Origin: Saccharomycodes ludwigii
Taxonomy: Eukaryota; Ascomycota; Saccharomycetes; Saccharomycodales; Saccharomycodaceae
Direction of reading: 5' to 3'
DNA length: 64,000 nucleotides
Assembly: GCF_020623625.1 (NCBI RefSeq)
Contig: NC_060202.1
Location: 1,491,501-1,555,500, forward strand
A program made the position numbers and the translations under genes. Below the pieces are notes generated by a model. The model did no database searches and had not been told where the DNA came from. It was given only the letters and a program-made list of their open reading frames with translations. Shown here one piece after another: positions 18,161-28,377 of this stretch. The first letter of the stretch is position 1, and each line of letters opens with the position of its first letter.

Positions 18161-19447
18161 TTAGTGGGTTTCACTTGGAATTTCAAAAACAATTTGTTTA
18201 CCGGTCAATTTGTTGTAAACAGATTGGAAAGAATCTAATTTGTAATCAATGTTTTGAACATCTTTGGAGTCTAACAAAACTTTTTGAATCTTGTTACCAC
18301 CAACTAAGTATCTAACTCTCTTACCGACAATTTCAGTTGGGAAAACTAAGTCTTCCAAGATTTTGTCATGGACAGCAGTCAAAGTTCTAGATCTTGGTCT
18401 CTTTTGGGTCTTTCTAGAACGACGAGCTGGCTTTGGCAAGATTCTTCTTTCAGCCAAGAAGATGATGTGACGGTCAGAAAATTTCTTTTCCAATTCACGG
18501 GTCAATTTAACTTGAACCTTGTGGTAAGCAGCTAAACTTGGAACTGGAACGAAAATGATAATGACTTTCTTACCACCAGCAATTTCAACCTGAAATAAAA
18601 TAAAATCATAAAAATGCTCTTTTTTTTCAATATCAATGGGAGAGGATAAAAAAATGAAAAAAGCACATATCAATATTAGAAATGTTAGTAAAAAAGACTT
18701 TTGCTATCAAAAGTTAAGAATAAAAACTACGAATTTTTGATCCTGAAAAAGATTAAAAAATGACTGTATTCTTGTATTAAAACAACTAATAAAGAAGAGA
18801 GATTATTGTCATGTATTTTGTCGGGAAAAATGTCCTTTTTTTTTAACTTTCTAGTGCGCTATAAAAACTTTAAAATACAACATCTCACATTGGATACTTT
18901 TAGCTCTGGCACTTCCTAAATTAAAACCTAATGTAAAGATCTACAAAAAAAATAATTCCAGCTATTATAAAGGCGGTCTCCAAATTGTTCAACTTATAAT
19001 ATACAAATGTACGTGCAAAACATGAAAAATAATTTTCTGGACAACCCTTATCGTGCAGAAACACTCCTATGTACTCTACAGTCACATGCCTTTTTGTTTT
19101 ATTAAGTTCTATACCCTTAGACAATACAACGCCTTGGGGATAATAATTATTTTATCTCAACTTTTAAAATTGTAATGTTCTCCATTTCTAGACAGATGTT
19201 CTCTCTTATTAGTCAATTTCTTATTCTAACTTTTTATTCTTTCTTCACTTTAAGTTTTTTTTTTTTTTTTTTTTGAAAATTAGTTCACTTAATAAAAACA
19301 TACTTCTTTAATAGATTTGAATTGTAATGGTCTCAACTCAGCCTTGAAGTCTGGAGAGTGGTTTTCCAAATCAACGAAGGCTTGAGCAACTTGTAATTCC
19401 AATTCAGTTGGAGCTTGAGACAAAATCTTAGCTTGTGGGGCAGACAT
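18161..19447 (-). CDS. RPS7: 40S ribosomal protein eS7 (Rps7), two exons
   Basis: On the minus strand exon 1 is 19447-19304 (48 codons, [20 protein letters not shown]... ending KSIKE). Exon 2 is 18589-18161 (142 residues plus stop, starting VEIAGGKK). The spliced protein is 190 residues, the same length as S. cerevisiae Rps7a, and nearly identical through ERRILPKP...[20 protein letters not shown] and the ending VFEIPSETH. It is a small-subunit ribosomal protein needed for 18S maturation. The intron sits at the same place as in RPS7A/B. The gene is the single counterpart of YNL096C/YOR096W. The longer exon-2 frame to 18673 reads into the intron. Confidence 0.97.
18590..19303 (-). other. Spliceosomal intron of RPS7 (714 bases)
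   Basis: The intron begins GTATGT (19303-19298) and ends TTTCAG (18590). A perfect TACTAAC branch site lies at 18690-18684, about 95 bases before the 3' splice site. Splicing joins codons in phase 0. At 714 bases it is longer than the S. cerevisiae RPS7 introns (roughly 350-400). Its centre (about 18890-19140) is less homopolymeric than the spacers. I could not identify C/D or H/ACA boxes with confidence. Confidence 0.95.
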
Positions 19448-20703
19448 CTTGGATTCCTTTTTCTTAGTTGATGTTTATTATGTTTTTCAGATTTGCTTTT
19501 ATTAAAGAAAAAGACTATTCCAAAATATATTCTATGAAGGTATAAAACGTTTTTTTAACAATGTGATTTACAAAGTTTCGCGAACCAAATTATTAGGTGA
19601 TAGGAAGACTACAGACAATTTACCAAAATTGAAAAAAGAAAAAAAAATTAAGAAGAAAAAAAAAAAAAAAAAAAAAACAGAAATGTAAAATAAAAAATAA
19701 AGAAAGAAAGATTTGCCAAAGTTAAAACTATCATAAGAATTTTCTTTCTAATAGACCCATTTTCTTATTGGAAAAAAAATAAATTGAGTAAGATAAGCAG
19801 AAAAAAGCTAGAAAAAAAAAACTTTTAGGCAGAAAATATCTTTGATTAAGAAATATGCTAAAGTGAAAAATATATTTTTTTTTTTTTTTTTCTCTAAGTA
19901 TTACAAGCAAATTGTTAGCGCTTATTATGAATCGTAAAAAAAGACAAGAAAAAAAACATGCGCAAGTATTAATCAGAAGAAACAAAAAAAGGGAAATTCT
20001 CTGTTCCGTAACATACACTAGCAGTTATATAGAAATAAGATGAAATCAAGTAATTTGTCTTTTTTTTTTCTTCTTATTAAATGCTAGGTAAGGTACATAA
20101 AAACTAAGACATTACTATCTATTAGAGTTGTTGCTTTATGTCCTCTTAGGTATCATATGTAAACTTTAACAGAGTCTGTTTATTGTAAAAACCTAAAATC
20201 ATAATATGTATTTACAAAAAATAAAAACAATTTTTGATATTTTTGTTTTGGTGAAAAATAAAGAATATAAGGTACAGATGTTAATTGTCACAAATAGATT
20301 ATTTTCTTTTTTTATTTTTTTTTTTTTTTTTTTTTTTTTGATGGAAAAGATCTTTCCGTTCGCCCATGCCGACGCCTCCTATTACTTCCTTATGTCCTTT
20401 CCCTCCATCACATTTTTTTTAATTTTTTTTTTAATTTTTTTTATTTTTCAACTGTGCAACAACAACAACAACAAAAAGTAAACAATTAGTCATCTCTGGA
20501 AATTGTTCAATAAAGAGGGAAAAATATTTTATTTTTACTTTAAATTATACACAGATATAAATATAAATATAGATTATATATATATATATATAAATATCTC
20601 GGTATGTATTGAAATAAACAATAAATAATTAACTACTACTATTTCTATTAAAATATTCCTCTTTTATCGTTCAAAACGACTCTATTTTGCACCTTTTTTT
20701 CCC

Positions 20704-20737
<34 letters not shown>

Positions 20738-20820
20738 CATTTTCCTTCTCCGATTTCGTTATTCCTTTTTTCCTTTTTCGTTTTTTTTTTTTTTTTTTTT
20801 TTTGATGGTCAGGAGTTAAA
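19448..20820. promoter_or_regulatory. Divergent promoter region RPS7/RKI1
   Basis: At 1373 bases this is the longest spacer in the window. It has A/T homopolymers (19655-19677, 19875-19890, 20317-20339, 20782-20803), an (AT)n run at 20578-20592 and an (AAC)n bit near 20460. No ACCC-type Rap1 match was found near RPS7. Frames at 19731-20018 (minus) and 20206-20481 (plus) are Phe/Ile/Lys-rich with no motif, and I do not call them genes. Confidence 0.45.
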
Positions 20821-21747
20821 ATGTTCAAGCTAATCAGTAATAGATTTCACATTCTTCGTGTACCACTGCTCAGTAAAAGGTTCAACCCTCAATTCAACTG
20901 TCATCAAATAACCAGAAACATGTCAATAGAGCTTATCAAATCCTGTTTAAATCATATCGAAAATTTACCAAAATTGGCTGATCCTTTAGAATCATCTAAA
21001 CGTTTAGCTTCATATACAGCAGTGGATACCCATTTTTTACCCCTTTTATCAAAACAAAGAGATCTAGTTGTTGGTGTAGGAAGTGGAACCACAGTAGTTT
21101 ATGTTGCTGAAAGGTTGGGTGAGATAAAAGCCAAAATAAATCGTAGTCTGTCCCAATATGAAATTATTTGTATACCTACTGGGTTTCAATCTAAGCAATT
21201 AATATTAGATAATAATTTGAGACTAGGAAATATTGAGGAATATCCTAAAATCGACATTGTATTTGATGGTGCTGACGAAAGTGATCCAAAATTAAATTTA
21301 ATCAAAGGTGGTGGAGCATGTTTATTTCAAGAAAAATTAATTAGTAGAAGTGCTTCAGTTTTTATTGTTGTTGCTGATTACAGGAAACAAGTGGAAAATA
21401 TCGGGTCCAAATGGAGTGTACCAATTGAGGTTGTCCCATCATCCTATGTTTATGTGACAAATCAATTAAAAATAAAATTTGGTCATATCCTGCAAAAATG
21501 CAGCGTCAGACAAGGTGGGAAAGCCAAAGCCGGTCCTGTTGTCACTGATAATGGTAATTTTATAATTGATGTTAACTTTGGTAAAATAACAAAACCAACT
21601 GAACTACACGAAGAATTAATTAAGATTGTTGGAATTGTTGAAACCGGCATTTTTCCTAATGTTAATTGTGAAGCGGCATACTTTGGTCACTCAGATGGTA
21701 CCGTTGTTTCTATAAAGATTGAACCTACGGCTGTGTTCTCACAATGA
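20821..21747 (+). CDS. RKI1: Ribose-5-phosphate ketol-isomerase Rki1
   Basis: The 308-residue product is the RpiA-type isomerase of the non-oxidative pentose phosphate pathway (ribose-5-P to ribulose-5-P). The phosphate-binding loop VGSGTTVVYVAERLG, the catalytic region FDGADESDPKLNLIKGGGACLFQEKL and AGPVVTDNGNFIIDVNFG are intact. S. cerevisiae Rki1 (YOR095C) has 258 residues; this frame has about 33-50 extra N-terminal residues. The first 33 contain six Lys/Arg and no acidic residue, like a mitochondrial presequence. An internal ATG at 20920 (Met34) would give the ordinary cytosolic form. Only 107 bases separate its stop from that of ARF3. Confidence 0.93.
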   Translation: MFKLISNRFHILRVPLLSKRFNPQFNCHQITRNMSIELIKSCLNHIENLPKLADPLESSKRLASYTAVDTHFLPLLSKQRDLVVGVGSGTTVVYVAERLGEIKAKINRSLSQYEIICIPTGFQSKQLILDNNLRLGNIEEYPKIDIVFDGADESDPKLNLIKGGGACLFQEKLISRSASVFIVVADYRKQVENIGSKWSVPIEVVPSSYVYVTNQLKIKFGHILQKCSVRQGGKAKAGPVVTDNGNFIIDVNFGKITKPTELHEELIKIVGIVETGIFPNVNCEAAYFGHSDGTVVSIKIEPTAVFSQ

Positions 21748-21854
21748 GTGTAATTTTTAATTTCTATTGATCTTTACCAAAACAATAAAGTTTTTTTTTT
21801 TTTTTTTTTTTTTTTCTTTATACTCTATTATTTACTTTAGCTATTGGTGTATTT

Positions 21855-22403
21855 TTATTTGGTATTATTAGCAATCCAAGATAAACCCTCTACTAAACCT
21901 TGACCAGTCAAAGCATTACTCCCAACACAACACCATAATTGTCTATTTTTCTTTATATTTTTGTCTAATTCCAGGTACTTAGATAGTTCTTGTGGCTTCA
22001 TAGCTGTTTTTAAATCTTGCTTGTTAGCCAATACTAGTAAAGTAACATTTTGCATTTCCTTTTCACCAATAATATTATACAATTCCTCCTTGGCTTCATT
22101 TAATCTGCTTCTATCGGAACTATCAATAACAAAAATTAAAGCATTTGTAGCAGGATAATAATGTCTCCAAAGTGGTCGCAATCTTTCTTGTCCACCGACG
22201 TCCCACATATTGAATTTAACTTTTTTGTATGATACAGTCTCTACATTGAAACCAACAGTTGGCGCTTCATGTGTTTTAACTTTGTTTAATTTTAGTTTAT
22301 ATAATATACTAGTTTTCCCGGCATTATCTAGACCTAGCATCAAGATTTTCATCTCTCTTGAGCCAAATACTTTACCTAAAGCCCTTGAAATAGAGCTACC
22401 CAT
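21855..22403 (-). CDS. ARF3: Arf3, ARF6-type small GTPase
   Basis: The 182-residue GTPase matches Arf3 (YOR094W, 183 residues), the yeast ARF6 counterpart at the plasma membrane that acts in bud-site polarity and PI(4,5)P2 control. Gly2 could be myristoylated. G-motifs: GLDNAGKT at 24-31, switch [35 protein letters not shown] and a C-terminal [16 protein letters not shown]. The protein resembles Arf3 more than Arf1/2 in [14 protein letters not shown] and in its spacing. Synteny with RKI1 and CMR2 agrees. Confidence 0.93.
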   Translation of the reverse strand: MGSSISRALGKVFGSREMKILMLGLDNAGKTSILYKLKLNKVKTHEAPTVGFNVETVSYKKVKFNMWDVGGQERLRPLWRHYYPATNALIFVIDSSDRSRLNEAKEELYNIIGEKEMQNVTLLVLANKQDLKTAMKPQELSKYLELDKNIKKNRQLWCCVGSNALTGQGLVEGLSWIANNTK

Positions 22404-23226
22404 GGCTGTTTTTATATATTTATTTTGTTATAGCGTGGTGTGTATGTTTTTGTTTTATTTATATCGTAAAAGATGCTAGTTATTATTATCCTTTATTACT
22501 TGTTAAAGGGAGAAAAAGAAGAGGAAGGAAAAAAAAAAAAAAAATAAACAAATAAACTATATAGTCATTAAATAATTAAATTTTTTTTTTTTCTTTTTCT
22601 TTTTTTTTCAACTTCTCGGTTTAATAATAATAATAATAATCGAAAACCAAACCTTTTGACTTTCTAAATAATCATCATTAGAAAAGAGAAACAATAGAAG
22701 GAATATGTTTCAAAATGAAACAAAAATGCGTAGAGGGATAATAGAACAAAAAAAAAAAAAGAAAATATCGTCATTTCCAATCTATTTTGTACGCTATTTT
22801 ATTGAATATTAAACGTTAAAAAATATATGTATTTTTTTTTTTGCAAAACTCAGACATTTCACTACTTTAAAACAAAAATTGTATATATAAATTTAAACGT
22901 TATTCTTTATTTTGTCTAACCCGCCCTACCAAAACAAACAATATTTAACTTTTTTTTTTTTTTTTTTTTTTAGGAGAAAATAAATCACATCCACTTCCAA
23001 CTTACCCGCATGAACAAGCCCTGCCATATTCATATACATTACACGTTTCATTTTAAAAAGGTAATAGCAAATCCCAATCAAAAAACTTTACCGGTAATAA
23101 TATACATTCCCCCCGGCTCTTCTCATCCTTTATTCTTTTATAAAACTACATCAATTTCCTAAAAAGTTAACAATTGAAAGGAAAGAAAGGAAAACAAACG
23201 CGGACTACACCCTACAAGAACTAATT
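22404..23226. promoter_or_regulatory. Divergent promoter region ARF3/CMR2
   Basis: This 823-base region contains A/T runs (22530-22543, 22951-22972) and an (AAT)n run near 22623-22640. A less AT-rich block with CCCGCC and CCCCCCGG lies at 22918-23115, and a TATAAA box at 23139-23144 is 88 bases before the CMR2 ATG. A 50-codon frame from 23010 overlaps this core promoter and is probably not translated. Confidence 0.45.
23139..23144 (+). promoter_or_regulatory. TATA box of CMR2
   Basis: TATAAA lies 88 bases upstream of the CMR2 start, next to a C-rich stretch. It is a consensus match at a normal spacing. Confidence 0.4.
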
Positions 23227-23551
23227 ATGGATTTTAGTATTTCTTCTAGCTTACCATTAGAAGCTCAAAAATTATTGGAGGAGCTAATTATCGATTATAA
23301 AGAAGAAAACCTAACTCCCAAAGGTTATCTTAAAAAGAGACAACTGTTACTAGATTCTTATAAAAATGTTCGATCCCCATCAAAATCCATAAAAATACAC
23401 AAAACAAATGGTAGCTTACTATCATCCTCAACAGCATCTTTCGAATCAATGTCAATAATATCCCCTGAACCCTCTTTATACAAAGTAACCACAACTACAT
23501 CCTCAAACAATAATAATAGCAGCAATATTATAGAAAGCAAATCTCCGCTTA

Positions 23552-23582
<31 letters not shown>

Positions 23583-26500
23583 TAGTTATAATGACAACGA
23601 AAACTCATTGATGGTAATGAAAAATAAAAATAATCCATCAAATAATAATAAACTGACACCAGCATCCTCAACATCGTTAAGAATATCAAGAACAAACACT
23701 TCGGCGAGCACTAATAACAGCTCCAACAATAAAGGTAATGTCAAAAGAAGATTATCGCAAATATCTTTACCGTTTTCTCCGGATAGTGGAGAATATGATC
23801 CAATGACTCCTCTGTTACCCCGTGTTGAAAAATTAACTTCTACTTTCAAAGGTGCTTCTTTGCCAGCTATATTACGTGCGAGATCGCAATTGCAAGCCAA
23901 AGAAACTGCATTGATTATAGTCAATCATAAAAATAAAGAAACTGTCATATCCTGGGAAAAATTATACTTGAGATCGGAAAAAATTGCTCATGAATTATCA
24001 AAAAGTAAATCCCTATATAAAATGGATAAAGTGTTGTTGTGGTTTAACAGAGATGATGTCATAGAATTCGCTGTTTCTCTATTTGGTTGTTTTATCTCTG
24101 GTATGATTGCTGTTCCAGTTAGTTTCGAGACTTATTCTTTAAACGAAATTATCGAAATTGTAAAATTAACAAATTCCAAAACTATTATTATATCGGAGGA
24201 TGCATCAAAGCAATTGACAAATTTAACAACATCTAATGGGAAACTGAAGTTGATTAAAAGCGACTTTTTTTCTAAAATCACTTTCGTAAAATCCTCCGAT
24301 ATGGGCATATACAGCAAAGCTAAAAAAATCCAACCGATTTTCGATATTCCAAGCATCTCCTATATCGAATTCACAAGGACCCCATTAGGCAAATTATCCG
24401 GTGTAGTAATGAAACATAAAATTTTGGAGAATCAATTTGAAACTTTTTCCTCAATTATAAATTCAAGACTAAACTCTTTGAGAGCTTCAGCCACAAAAAA
24501 AACTTCCGCTAATAGCATCATCAGACCTTTAACAGCCTCGAGTGGTGGGTCAGCTAGGAGACGTTTTATAACAGTCAATACATTGGATACCACAAGAAAT
24601 AGTGGGTTGGTGCTAGGACTATTGTTCAATATATATACCGGTAATTTAATGGTATCCGGAGATAGCAAACACATTTTGACCACGAGTGGTGGTTTTGAAA
24701 CTCTAATTGATAAATATAGAGCAGATATTATATTAAGTGATCAATTACAATTAAAGCAAGTCGTTATTAACTATTTGGATAATCCAGAAGTTTCTTCAAA
24801 AAAAAGGAAACAAAGGGTTGACTTTAGTTGTATTAAATTTTGTTTCACAACATGTACCACAATAGATACAGATGTGAGCGAAATGATCGTTCACAAATGG
24901 TTAAAAAATTTAGGTGGTATGGATGCGTCCCAATGCTACAGTCCGATTTTAACATTACCTGATTTCGGTGGGATTTTCATCTCCTTAAAAGATCAGCTAG
25001 GTAAACTAGAAAATTTCCCGTTGCATGATCCTAAATTAAGACTGCAAGATGACTTGTTTATAGAAAAGGAAGTCCTAAAGGAAAATATTATTAAACCCAG
25101 TATTACTGCAATGATCAATGCATCTTCCTCAACACAAAATTTCATCAGACTAGCGTCCTTTGGCTATCCAATTCCAGATAGTTATGTCGCAATAGTTAAT
25201 CCAGATGATGGTACTCTAGTACAAGACTTGACGGTCGGTGAAGTCTGGATCTCTTCTCCTACCATTACTGACGAATTTTATCAAATGGATAAAGTTAATG
25301 AATTTGTTTTTAACGCCAAAATCAATTACACGGAAATGTTTAGAATGTTACGGGCAAGTAAATCATCTTCCTCGATAGTTGAGAAACTAAGGACCATTAT
25401 GACTACATGCACTACCAATTTGAAATTTTTAAGAACCAAATTAATGGGGTTTGTTCATAACGGACGTATTTTCATTTTATCTTTAGTGGAGGATATGATT
25501 TTGCAAAATAAATTAATTAGGCTGCCAAATTGGTCTCATACAAGCGATTTAACCAAATCTAAAAACATCGAAAAGAAACGAAGATTAGTACAAACACATT
25601 ATTTACAACACATCACTGAAAACCTAGTAAGAACCGTTGAATATGTCTTAGAAGTCAGTGCCTTTGAATTGCCTCAAAACAAGGATGAACATTTTTTGGT
25701 TATGTGTGTAGAATCTACTTATTTAAGAAATTCGGCCCTAACCATAGCCAATAATGATTCTGTAACAACGGTGGGGTCGTCAAATTCAGTTCAAAAATTG
25801 GAAAAAACTTTGAATGCCTTGTTGGAAAAAATTTACAAGATATTATGGATTTTCCATAAGATTCAACCATTTTGTATTATGCTTCTACCACCTGGTTCAT
25901 TACCTAAGCGGTACTGTTCTTTAGAAATAGCAAACAGTATTGTTGAAAAAAAATTTTTTAGTGGTGAACTAAATTCAAAATTTGTAAAATTTCAGTTGGA
26001 CAATGTAATACTAGATTTTGTTCCCCATTCTTCCTATTATAATGAAAGCATATTTAGTGAACATTTATCAGAGTTAAGACACAAAGCTATTGGGCAAAAT
26101 ATTAATCAGCATTTTGGAAACGTAAATTTGGAAAAATTTTGGCAAACTTCAGGGATAGATTTTAGGGATAAAACTGTAGATACGAGATCAAATATTGTTT
26201 TAACATCTTTCACTTCCATAATGGATATTTTGCAGTGGAGAAGTAAAAACCAACCAAATGATTTTGCATTTAGCGATGGCCAGGTTAGTGGTAGTGGCGG
26301 TAGTTTGGCTAATAATAATGGGAATAACTATCATAAAAATGTTTCCTGGAGACAATTTGATAATATAGTGGCATCATTTTTGAAAAAAATCATTGATTCC
26401 AAAACGCCATTGAAAGCGGGGGATCCCATCGTAATTATTGCCGAAAATTCTGTAGAGTATGCTGCGATGGTTAATGCCTGTTTCTACTGTGGGTTTTTGG

Positions 26501-28242
26501 TTATCCCACTCCCTGTTTTCAAAGATAGTACTGCCACGGAAAATGTTCTGCTTTTAGTAAACATCGTTAAATCCTATAAAGTTAAAAGAATTTTTGTGGA
26601 TGGGAAACATTTCACGTTGTTAGATGACAATACATTGACAAGTAAAATGCTAAAAAAATATAAAAATGAAATCCCCAAGATAACTAATTTTTCAAAAATA
26701 AAGAAAAGGCAGAAATTGCTCATTACTGATTGTAAAACCATCATGAAATCTAAGTACAAGTATGGCCGACTGCAGAAAGCCGGATGTGTTATATGGATCG
26801 ATAAAGAAACCGATATCAATCTAAACACCAATGTGGTAATGAACCACCCATTATTACTAAATATGTGTAAAATTATCAAGGAGACATTGAAAATGTCCAG
26901 TGATACCCGTATTCTATCGTGTTGTAGACATACCAATGGAATTGGGTTTTTGCAAAGCTGTTTGTTAGGTATATATGTCGGCACTACGACTACATCCTTT
27001 AGTTCTTCCGACATTTATCATGATATCACTGAGTTTTTAATTGCTTTGCAGAATTTAAATATCAAAGATTTGTATCTATCCCCTGAATTTTTAACTTTTG
27101 TGCTACAAAAGGCAAATGAGTTTTTGACACAACACGAAATATATGATAAAAGGAACAATGATTCTAAGATTAAAAATGCACATTTAAAACCTTTTTTTTT
27201 AAAAAACGTTGCCAACATCATAGTTCCATTTTCTGGAAGGCCACGAACGGATTTGATTGAATCTTTAATAAGGAAATATCCGCAAATTGGTTGCACAAAC
27301 CTGAATGTTAATTATTTATATGAACATAGATTTAATCCTTTCGTTTCGGTGAGGTCCTACCTTGGAATTCCGCCCGTGCACGTGTATTTGGATCCAGAAT
27401 CTTTAAGAGAAGGTACTATAAAGGAGGTGGATCCCCATGTTACCAACGATTATATTTGTTTACAGGATAGTGGTATTGTTCCAGTTTGTACTTTAGTCTC
27501 TATTGTTAATCCAGAAACAAGGAAACTATGTTATTCCGGTGAGATAGGCGAAATTTGGTGTTGTTCTGAAGAAAATTCCTATGACTATTATATTGCTAAT
27601 TTGGATCAAAAACCTTTGCTTCAAAATAAAGCGCCATCGAATAAAGCTGCTAAGACTTATAAATTACAAAAAGAAAAATTTATCACTTCACAGTTCAATA
27701 GCAAAATCAATAACGGTGGCGTGAATGATAGTTTAACATACTTGCGTACAGGTGATTTGGGTTTCATGAGAAGTTTTACTAAAATTGATGACCGTGGTAA
27801 TAAATTGAACCTAGCATTATTATACGTTTTAGGTGGCATACATGAAACTATAGAAAATTTGGGCTTAACTCATTTTGTGGTGGACTTGGAGAAAACTATC
27901 ATTAATACACATGCAAGTATTGCTAATTGTATGGTTGCTAAAGTGGGCGGGTTTTTAAGTTGTATAGTAGAAATGAAAAAAGAGAAAAATCGGCCAGAAC
28001 ATTCAAATATTGTTTCATTGATAGTTGCAATGTTATTGAAAAAACATGGTGTTATTTTAGATTTATGTTGTTTTGCCAAATGTGGTGCCTTAACATCCAA
28101 ATATTTTGACTGGCATAAAAACCGAAGAAATATATTAACGAATTGGATTAACAAAAACATAGTTATCGAGGATAGTTATGGAACTAATTTCGGAGAGAAT
28201 ACGTCATTATATTTGCTTTCTGATTTTGAAACTCAGAAATGA
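23227..28242 (+). CDS. CMR2: Cmr2-like DIP2-family protein with two AMP-binding-like domains
   Basis: The 1671-residue protein corresponds to S. cerevisiae Cmr2 (YOR093C, about 1650 residues), a fungal DIP2/Cps1-type protein. A DMAP1-binding-like helix pair opens the protein (about residues 8-45, LPLEAQKLLEELIIDYKEENL). A Ser/Asn linker to about 180 follows, then two adenylate-forming-enzyme-like domains (about 200-860 and 990-1650). Segments such as TALIIVNHKNKETVISWEKL, EFTRTPLGKLSGVVMKHKI and VIIAENSVEYAAMVNACFYCGFLVIPLP are typical. The usual Thr/Ser/Gly-rich ATP loop is altered in the first domain, as in DIP2 relatives, so enzymatic activity is uncertain. In fungi, DIP2 proteins are linked to diacylglycerol subpool control; that role is inferred here. 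Confidence 0.85.
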
Positions 28243-28377
28243 TCATAATGAGGGAGGGGGAGGGGGAGTTTTTTCTTTTTTCTTTTTTCTTTTTTTTTTT
28301 TTTTTTTCCTCCATTTATTTAAATAATGCTCTTGATGTATATATGTATATAATATATAAAAAGAAGAAAAAAAAAAT
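28243..28377. other. Short convergent spacer CMR2/ECM3
   Basis: Holds a GGGAGGGGGAGGGGGAG motif at 28251-28267, followed by CT/T-rich sequence. The G-runs in an otherwise AT-rich spacer could form a G-quadruplex on the + strand. No gene is present. Confidence 0.4.

Noticed and set aside
20206-20481. 91-codon frame upstream of RKI1
   Set aside because: Mostly Phe/Ile/Lys from homopolymers; no motif.
23010-23162. 50-codon ATG frame upstream of CMR2
   Set aside because: It overlaps the TATA box at 23139, so the transcript most likely starts downstream; no homology seen.
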